Source: Propionibacteriaceae bacterium ZF39 (GTDB taxonomy: Bacteria; Actinomycetota; Actinomycetes; Propionibacteriales; Propionibacteriaceae). From it: a stretch of DNA of 64,000 nucleotides. The notes beneath the pieces were generated by a model. That model did no database searches. It saw nothing but the letters and a program-made list of their open reading frames with translations, and was not told the origin of the DNA. The position numbers and the translations under genes were made by a program. The stretch lies in assembly GCA_039565995.1 (NCBI GenBank), contig CP154795.1, forward strand, positions 2,170,001 through 2,234,000. The letters are read 5' to 3'. Positions 58,878 to 64,000 of the stretch are shown here, piece after piece. Each line of letters opens with the position of its first letter. Position 1 is the stretch's first letter.

Positions 58878-60194
58878 GTGCCACACGACGCCGTCGCTCG
58901 CGCGGTGGCCCTGGCTTTTCTCCGAACCGACTGGACAGAGCCCGCGCTGCGGGTGGCGGCGCGCGAGGTGTTGCCCGAGTGGCCGCACCGCGCGGTATGG
59001 GTTCATCGGATCGTCCGCGGTGTCCTCGAGGTCCATCCGCGACCCCACGGCCTGCGGCCGCGAGGCCTGGCGGCCGTCCTGGAGACATTGCCCGTCTTCG
59101 ACGAGGCCCGCGGCCGGTGTCGGGGAGCCGGAGTCACGTGGAAGCCAACCCAGCCGACTCTGACTCCGACGGCAATGGCAGCTCGGGCATGGCAGGTTCC
59201 GGCGCTCCCGGACGAGGCCGCGCTCAGCGCCTGGTTGCGGTTGCCGCCGGGCGAGCTGGCCTGGCTCGCCGACAACCAGCATCGGCATCGGCGTCATCCG
59301 CAAGGACCGTTGCACCCCTATCGCGCCACCTGGGTGCCGCGTCGGTCCGGCCCGCCACGCCTCATCGAGGCGCCCAACTCCCTGCTCAAACGCGTGCAGC
59401 GCCGGCTCGCGACCCTGCCGCGGGCGCTCGGGGCGCACGACTCGGCGTACGGCTTCGTGTCCGGTCGCAGCGCCGTCGACCATGCCCGGCTCCACGTCGG
59501 CCAGCGCCGTGTGCTCACGGTCGACCTCCGCGACTTCTTCACGTCGATCACCGCCCGACGCGTGTTCGGACTCCTGGTGGCGGCCGGTTATCCGGAGGCG
59601 GTGGCGTACCTGGTCGCCGGCCTTTCCACCACCGCCACCTCCATCGCAGCGTTGTCCGGGATGCCGCCGGGAGGGCGGGCCGAGGAGAGGTACGCCCAGC
59701 GCGCCCGGCTCCGTGAGGCACACCTGCCGCAGGGCTCACCGAGCTCGCCCGCCTGGTCCAATGCGGTGTGCTTCTCGCTCGACCGAAGGATGGCAGGCCT
59801 CGCCGACAGCGTGGGGGCCACCTACAGCCGTTATGCCGACGACCTGACCTTCTCGGGTGACCGCGTCCCCGCGCTCAACGTCGTGGCGGCGATCGTTGCC
59901 GCCGAGGGTTTCGCACTCAATCCGACCAAGTCACGCAACCTCGGCCGAGGCCGACGGCAGCAGGTCACCGGTGTGGTGGTGAACGAGCGGCCCAATGTGC
60001 CGCGCGAGGAATACCAGAAGCTCCGGGCGATCCTCCATGACGCCCGTCGCAACGGCGCCGCGCAGGCCAACCGCGCGGGCGTACCCGATTTTGCGGCGCA
60101 TCTGGCCGGCCGCATCAACTGGATCCGCCAGCTGAATCCCGAGCGCGGAAACCGGCTCGCCGAGGCGTACGCTCGGATCGACTTCACCAGCTGA
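58878..60194 (+). CDS. Retron-type reverse transcriptase with N-terminal extension
   Basis: 438 residues. The RT core begins near residue 160 (RLIEAPNSLLKRVQRRL). Motifs in order: AYGFVSGRSAVDHARLHVG, close to the retron NAxxH region; LTVDLRDFFTSI with catalytic Asp about 216; LPQGSPSSPAWSN; YADD at 319-322; FALNPTKSRNLG; and VTG at about 363-365, the retron primer-RNA recognition motif. The first ~125 residues form an unrecognised, probably helical extension. The start is GTG 58878 with AGGAGGAG upstream; an ATG at 58791 would lie inside the RNA gene. Retrons are antiphage systems; no classic effector gene is adjacent. Confidence 0.87.
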   Translation: MPHDAVARAVALAFLRTDWTEPALRVAAREVLPEWPHRAVWVHRIVRGVLEVHPRPHGLRPRGLAAVLETLPVFDEARGRCRGAGVTWKPTQPTLTPTAMAARAWQVPALPDEAALSAWLRLPPGELAWLADNQHRHRRHPQGPLHPYRATWVPRRSGPPRLIEAPNSLLKRVQRRLATLPRALGAHDSAYGFVSGRSAVDHARLHVGQRRVLTVDLRDFFTSITARRVFGLLVAAGYPEAVAYLVAGLSTTATSIAALSGMPPGGRAEERYAQRARLREAHLPQGSPSSPAWSNAVCFSLDRRMAGLADSVGATYSRYADDLTFSGDRVPALNVVAAIVAAEGFALNPTKSRNLGRGRRQQVTGVVVNERPNVPREEYQKLRAILHDARRNGAAQANRAGVPDFAAHLAGRINWIRQLNPERGNRLAEAYARIDFTS

Positions 60195-60209
60195 CGAGCG
60201 GAGCATCCC

Positions 60210-60692
60210 ATGAGCCCCTCCCCCACCGGCCGCCTCGCCGGCGCTGACCTGGTCTTCATCCGCATCATCGCGGCCTCCGTCGCCGACGTCTGGTCCGCGC
60301 TCTCCGAATCGGACCGGCTCGACGCCTGGATCGGTCGCTTCGAAGGCGATCCGGCGTCCGGCGAGGTGGATTTCTCCATGACCGCCGAGGGCGAAGGCCC
60401 CGCGGCCCAGCTGCGCATCAACGCCTGTGAGCCACCACGCCTGCTCGATGTCACCCAGGCAGTCGGCGACGAGGGGTGGCGCCTCCGCGCCGAACTCAGC
60501 GACGACGCCGGCGCCACGCGCCTGGTGTTCACCCACGTGGACGTCGCTCCGGAGGCCGTCGAGATGATCGGACCGGGCTGGGACTACTACCTCGATCGCC
60601 TGGTGGCTGCCGTCACCGGCGGCGACGTGAACGCCGTCGACTGGGACGCGGACTATTACCCGGCCATGGGCGCGTACTACAGCGAACTCTGA
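60210..60692 (+). CDS. SRPBCC/AHSA1-like protein
   Basis: 160 residues: VFIRIIAASVADVWSALSESDRLDAWIGRFEGDPASG is the typical AHSA1 start, followed by strands through LVFTHVDVAPEAVEMIGPGWDYYLDRLVAA. Commonly annotated as an activator of Hsp90-like or SRPBCC protein; it binds unknown ligands. It starts 15 bp after the RT stop, so it could be co-transcribed with the retron, although such genes are common everywhere. Confidence 0.82.
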   Translation: MSPSPTGRLAGADLVFIRIIAASVADVWSALSESDRLDAWIGRFEGDPASGEVDFSMTAEGEGPAAQLRINACEPPRLLDVTQAVGDEGWRLRAELSDDAGATRLVFTHVDVAPEAVEMIGPGWDYYLDRLVAAVTGGDVNAVDWDADYYPAMGAYYSEL

Positions 60693-60701
60693 CCGGGCCG
60701 A

Positions 60702-60747
60702 TGTTGCCTTATGGCAACACCATCACTAATGTTGCCACATGGGAACA
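60702..60747 (+). promoter_or_regulatory. Twin-operator promoter of hipBA
   Basis: TGTTGCC-TTAT-GGCAACA (60702-60719) and TGTTGCC-ACAT-GGGAACA (60730-60747) are two copies of one operator, 28 bp centre to centre. A promoter lies between: TTGCCT (60704), 17 bp, TAATGT (60727-60732). Transcription would begin about 60739, the A of the hipB ATG, so the mRNA is probably leaderless. Confidence 0.75.
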
Positions 60748-60981
60748 TTGCCGCCTGTCCGGTTCGCGCAGGAGATGGGCTTCTTCGTCCGCGAACGACG
60801 GGAATCGCTCGGCCTGACTCAGGCCGACATAGCCGATCGAGTGGGCGTTGGGCGGGTTTGGTATGTCCAGTTCGAGGGTGGCCTGAAGGACGGAGTCCGC
60901 CTCGATGTTCTTCTGCGCATCCTGCGGGTTCTCGGAGCCGAGGTCACGCTGAGGCCTCTCATTGAGGCGAGTCCGGAGTGA
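60739..60981 (+). CDS. hipB: HipB-type XRE antitoxin
   Basis: 80 residues: RFAQEMGFFVRERRESLGLTQADIADRVGVGRVWYVQFEGG is an XRE helix-turn-helix with the HipB-like DGVRLDVLLRILRVLGAEVTL tail. It represses its operon and neutralises HipA. ATG 60739 is supported by the promoter position; the internal ATG at 60775 has no proper spacing. Overlaps hipA by 4 bp. Confidence 0.85.
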   Translation: MGTLPPVRFAQEMGFFVRERRESLGLTQADIADRVGVGRVWYVQFEGGLKDGVRLDVLLRILRVLGAEVTLRPLIEASPE

Positions 60982-62228
60982 AAACCCTTGGCTTGTTGCA
61001 CGTTGTGATCGGCAATCGGCAGGTGGGGACCCTCAATCGGAGTGGGCGAACGCTCAGCCTCACCTACTCCGCAGACGCCCGCAACGACACCGACGCTGTG
61101 CCACTCTCGACACGCTTCCCGCTGAGCGTCCGCCGTCACAAGGGGACGGACCTCGAGAATTGGTTGCGCTGCATCCTGCCGGAACGACCGGAGTTGCTCG
61201 CTGCCTGGCGACGACGATTAGGTCTGACCGATCTTTCGCTTTTCACTTTGTTGACGCATGTCGGAGAAGAGGTCGCAGGTGCAGCCCAGTTTGTCCGCCC
61301 GGATCGCCTCGATGAGGTTCTTTCTCATCCGGGAGGCCTCACGAACGTAGATTCCGACCAAATAGCTGATCTACTCAGGCAGGCACAACTCGACATCCCC
61401 AGCTACGACGAGCAGGCCCGCCTTGGCCATTTCTCACTGGCAGGAATGCAGCCAAAAATCGCGCTCCAGCGCAGGGACGAGCAGTGGTGGCTTCCGGCCG
61501 GGCGGGAACCGTCGACCCATATTCTCAAGGCGCTGAGTGAGTCTGTGCCCGATTCTGACGTGGTGGAGGCACTCACCACGCGAATCGCTGGTCGCTTGGG
61601 TCTCCCGACCGCCAGGGTCACGCTGGGCCAGTTCGGTTCCCAACGTGCAACGGTGGTGGAGCGTTTCGATCGTCGCTGGAACGCCGATCACCGTCACTGG
61701 GTCCGCATTCATCAGGAAGACATGTGCCAAGCGCTTGGATTGGCGCACAAATACCAGTCCGAAGGGGGACCTGCACCCCATGAGGTCGCTGATCTCCTGC
61801 GGCGGGTTTCCGCCGAACCGGAGACTGATGTGCGGGCGTTTGCGCGGCTACTGATCTTCAACACCCTGACTCTGGGCACTGACGCTCACGCACGAAACTA
61901 TTCGTTGCTGCTCTCTCCCTCTGGTGTCCGGCTTGCCCCAGCCTACGACCTGAACTCTCTACTGGCCGTTCTCGCTGCTCCCAGGCCGGAAATCCAGCTC
62001 AGCATGAGCGTTGGACGCCGCTATCACGCGGCGGCCATCACCCAGCGGGACTGGGAGGACTGCGCCACCTATCTCGGCATTCCCGCCCAATGGATCCTGA
62101 CCGAACGAGACCGCCAGCGGGACTTGTTGGTGACCGCATTCGAGCGAAGCATGGAGGATCAAGATTTGCGATCGATCAACTCCCCAGCGTTCGATCGGAT
62201 GCGTGCGGGACTGAACCGTGCCTCCTGA
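60978..62228 (+). CDS. hipA: HipA-family serine/threonine kinase toxin
   Basis: 416 residues, the usual HipA length. The N-terminal HipA domain (LLHVVIGNRQVGTLNRSGRTLSLTY) is followed by the kinase: GHFSLAGMQPKIAL for ATP binding, catalytic LGTDAHARNYSLL and metal-binding YDLNSLL. HipA phosphorylates aminoacyl-tRNA synthetases (GltX in E. coli) and causes persistence. The start is GTG 60978, coupled to hipB. Confidence 0.9.
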   Translation: MKTLGLLHVVIGNRQVGTLNRSGRTLSLTYSADARNDTDAVPLSTRFPLSVRRHKGTDLENWLRCILPERPELLAAWRRRLGLTDLSLFTLLTHVGEEVAGAAQFVRPDRLDEVLSHPGGLTNVDSDQIADLLRQAQLDIPSYDEQARLGHFSLAGMQPKIALQRRDEQWWLPAGREPSTHILKALSESVPDSDVVEALTTRIAGRLGLPTARVTLGQFGSQRATVVERFDRRWNADHRHWVRIHQEDMCQALGLAHKYQSEGGPAPHEVADLLRRVSAEPETDVRAFARLLIFNTLTLGTDAHARNYSLLLSPSGVRLAPAYDLNSLLAVLAAPRPEIQLSMSVGRRYHAAAITQRDWEDCATYLGIPAQWILTERDRQRDLLVTAFERSMEDQDLRSINSPAFDRMRAGLNRAS

Positions 62229-62263
62229 GGCGGACTGCACGAGGCGTAGGCCAGACTGACCCC

Positions 62264-62620
62264 ATGACCCGTCACAAGATCTTCGATATGTCGTTCGCGA
62301 GCATCTATCCGCACTATGTCGCCAAGGCCGAGAAGAAGGGCCGCACCAAGGACGACATCGACCTGGTCATCACGTGGCTGACGGGCTATGACCAGGCCGG
62401 GCTGGACCGGACGATCGCCGACGAGATCAGCCTTGAGGAGTTCTTCGATTCCGCTCCGGCGCTCAACCCGAACGCGGGGCTGATCACCGGCGTGATCTGC
62501 GGCTATCGCGTCGAGGAGATCGAGGATCCGTTGATGCAGAAGATCCGCTACATGGACAAGCTCGTCGACGAGGTCGCCCGCGGCAAGAAGATGACCTCGA
62601 TCCTGCGCGGCTCGGCCTGA
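62264..62620 (+). CDS. DUF2200 protein
   Basis: 118 residues beginning MTRHKIFDMSFASIYPHYVAKAEKKGRTKDDIDLVITWLTGYD, which is the DUF2200 signature; the tail YMDKLVDEVARGKKMTSILRG is also conserved. Cytoplasmic, function unknown. ATG 62264 is the family start. Confidence 0.88.
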   Translation: MTRHKIFDMSFASIYPHYVAKAEKKGRTKDDIDLVITWLTGYDQAGLDRTIADEISLEEFFDSAPALNPNAGLITGVICGYRVEEIEDPLMQKIRYMDKLVDEVARGKKMTSILRGSA

Positions 62621-62654
62621 CCTGGTACGCCTGCACAGCGGGCTCATGGAGCCG

Positions 62655-63473
62655 CTACGCCAGCATCGCGTTCCAGCGCAGTTCGCCATGCTTCGCGCGG
62701 GCGGTCAACCACAGCCGGTGCAGCGTGATGACGACGGCGACCCAGACCAGGCCCAGCACCCAGCCGACGATGACATCGGTGAGCCAGTGGTGTCCGAGGT
62801 ACACACGACTGAGACCCATCGTGATGGCGTAGACGGACAGCAGCACGATCCAGAAGGTACGCAGCCCGCGGGTGCGGAACCAGTGCAACAGCAGATAACA
62901 CACGATCCCGGCGATCACGGTCGCATTGAGCGTGTGACCGCTCGGAAAACTGGGCGAACTCTCGAACGGCGGAATCGCATCCACGAGTGGCGGCCGGGTC
63001 CGACCCGTCATGGTCTTACCCACCACCGTGAGCAGCAGCGAGCCGGCCGCCGCCAGCACCGTCAGCACGATCGGGGTTTTGCTCCGCCATCGCCAGGCGA
63101 GGAAGAACGCCACGATCGCGGTGAGGATGGGCTGCATCAAAGGCCCACCCGTATTCGAATAGAAAGCGATCACGCTGTCGGCGGTCGGCGTACGGATCGA
63201 GAGAATCCAGTCCAGAACCGGTTGATCGACCAGGGCGATCCCGTCCGCTTCCGCGGTGGCCTCATAGACCTCACCGGCCACCCAGGTGCCGCCCACGACC
63301 AGCCCGAACGACACGACCAGCATGACGGCGAGCACCAGGTTGGCCTCCGACCACTTGCGGGTTCGCCCCACCAGCCCGATCAGGCCCTGGGCAACCAGGG
63401 CCCAGCGTGTCCCTTCCTGCAGCCCGAAAGGCTGCCCGGGCAAGTCGGACGATCGAGGCGGGGTGGACTCCAT
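62655..63473 (-). CDS. PAP2-family membrane phosphatase
   Basis: 272 residues with six predicted helices. PAP2 motifs: KTMTGRTRPP (KxxxxxxRP), SPSFPSGHTLNATV (PSGH) and SRVYLGHHWLTDVIVG (SRxxxxxHxxxD). Dephosphorylates lipid phosphates such as undecaprenyl pyrophosphate or phosphatidate. The start is ATG 63473 (MESTPPRSS). Divergent from the transporter remnant. Confidence 0.9.
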   Translation of the reverse strand: MESTPPRSSDLPGQPFGLQEGTRWALVAQGLIGLVGRTRKWSEANLVLAVMLVVSFGLVVGGTWVAGEVYEATAEADGIALVDQPVLDWILSIRTPTADSVIAFYSNTGGPLMQPILTAIVAFFLAWRWRSKTPIVLTVLAAAGSLLLTVVGKTMTGRTRPPLVDAIPPFESSPSFPSGHTLNATVIAGIVCYLLLHWFRTRGLRTFWIVLLSVYAITMGLSRVYLGHHWLTDVIVGWVLGLVWVAVVITLHRLWLTARAKHGELRWNAMLA

Positions 63474-63536
63474 ACCCGAAGTGTTCCACGGCCCGTAACC
63501 GTCTGTTAATCGACAAACCCGCCGGAGGGTGCCGTC

Positions 63537-63931
63537 TTTCACAGAACTCGACGTTCGGTGCGGTGGTCTTCTGTTCCTACGGCGGGTTCTGGCTGTCGTT
63601 CTGGTACTACGCCACTCACATCGCCCCGACCCTGCCCAGCGAGACGGCCCATTCCGCAACCGGTGTCTTCCTGCTGGCCTGGACCCTGTTCACGATCTAT
63701 CTGACGGTCGCGGCCGCCCGGATCCACCGCGCCATGCTCACCACCTTCGGGCTCCTCCTCGCGACTTTCATCCTGCTCACCGCGGGAGCCCTCACGGACA
63801 CGGGAGCTCTCACCAGGGTGGGCGGTTTCGTCGGTCTCGCCACGGCCGTCGCCGCCTGGTATCTCTCCGCCGCGTCCGTGCTGGCCAGCACGTTCGGCCG
63901 CTCCGTCCTCCCCCTGGGTGCCCGGAAATGA
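63537..63931 (+). pseudogene. Acetate uptake transporter (GPR1/FUN34/SatP) remnant, 5' truncated
   Basis: Translation from about 63537 gives QNSTFGAVVFCSYGGFWLSFWYY, LLAWTLFTIYLTVAAARIHRA, FILLTAGALTDTGALTRVGGFVGLATAVAAWYLSAASVLASTFGRSVLPLG: the second half of a SatP acetate/succinate channel with about four helices. The first ~80 residues, including the NPxG-type helix, are missing, and in-frame sequence upstream is the PAP2 promoter and gene in antisense. So this is a decayed fragment rather than a working gene. 63932-64000 holds nothing recognisable. Confidence 0.75.
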
Positions 63932-64000
63932 CGGCGATCTGACCGAAACGCACCCGCGAACTGCGCCGAACGAGTACGTTGCGCTGTGTCCCGGATCACA

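Noticed and set aside
1-64000. tRNA, rRNA or prophage genes
   Set aside because: No cloverleaf-like segments, ribosomal sequence, integrase or phage structural genes were seen in any intergenic stretch.

Overview
The window reads as a stretch of chromosome from a high-GC actinobacterium. Evidence: strong GC bias at third codon positions, many GTG starts, and an actinobacterial gene set: RbpA, a PknG/GlnH/GlnX cassette, Lnt next to a Ppm1-type glycosyltransferase, a LigC-type ligase and an HTH-MurA fusion. The family is probably Propionibacteriaceae or a neighbour in the Propionibacteriales. This is an inference from gene content and from a striking excess of the 10-mer GGCGTACGCC; no rRNA or other marker is present. 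I saw no tRNA, rRNA or CRISPR array.

Left part (1-10 kb): an IS630-type transposase runs off the left edge. Then come a GntR regulator, two paralogous secreted proteins that share an unusual C-terminal anchor, LigC diverging from a 2'-5' RNA ligase-like gene, and a metY-metX-metW methionine operon. A DUF2975/HTH pair follows. At 10.0-10.8 kb an HNH endonuclease gene has an elaborate leader: an A-tract next to the -35, a 29-codon ORF and a terminator-like hairpin.

Middle (10.8-46.7 kb): mostly housekeeping and transport. It includes PadR and Lrp regulators, a 5'-3' exonuclease, lnt-ppm1-fxsA, and a minus-strand operon glnX-glnH-pknG-PP2C with three 22-bp repeats upstream. RbpA, a glycerophosphodiesterase, pdxY, the HTH-MurA gene and lpd follow. 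An ABC exporter gene is broken by a one-base frameshift. Next are a molybdate operon with its MerR/TOBE regulator, a copper cluster (CopD-CtaG, CopA) ending in a Nudix-acylphosphatase fusion, and assorted membrane proteins, regulators, two SDRs, RidA and an M20 peptidase.

Accessory segment (46.8-52 kb): two VapBC-type toxin-antitoxin pairs, an immunity-like gene flanked by 13-bp direct repeats, repeated palindromes, a YdeI-like protein, and a HEPN-type Abi protein behind a 16-bp perfect palindrome. This looks like a small defence/stress island.

Right part (52-64 kb): an FMN glutamate-synthase-like enzyme, flavin monooxygenase, MFS and EamA transporters, then a retron: a predicted msr-msd RNA bounded by 14-bp inverted repeats, followed by a retron-type reverse transcriptase with YADD and VTG motifs and a long N-terminal extension. 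A HipBA toxin-antitoxin operon with a twin-operator, probably leaderless promoter lies 0.5 kb downstream. The window ends with a PAP2 phosphatase and a 5'-truncated acetate-transporter remnant. The retron is the most notable single system here.
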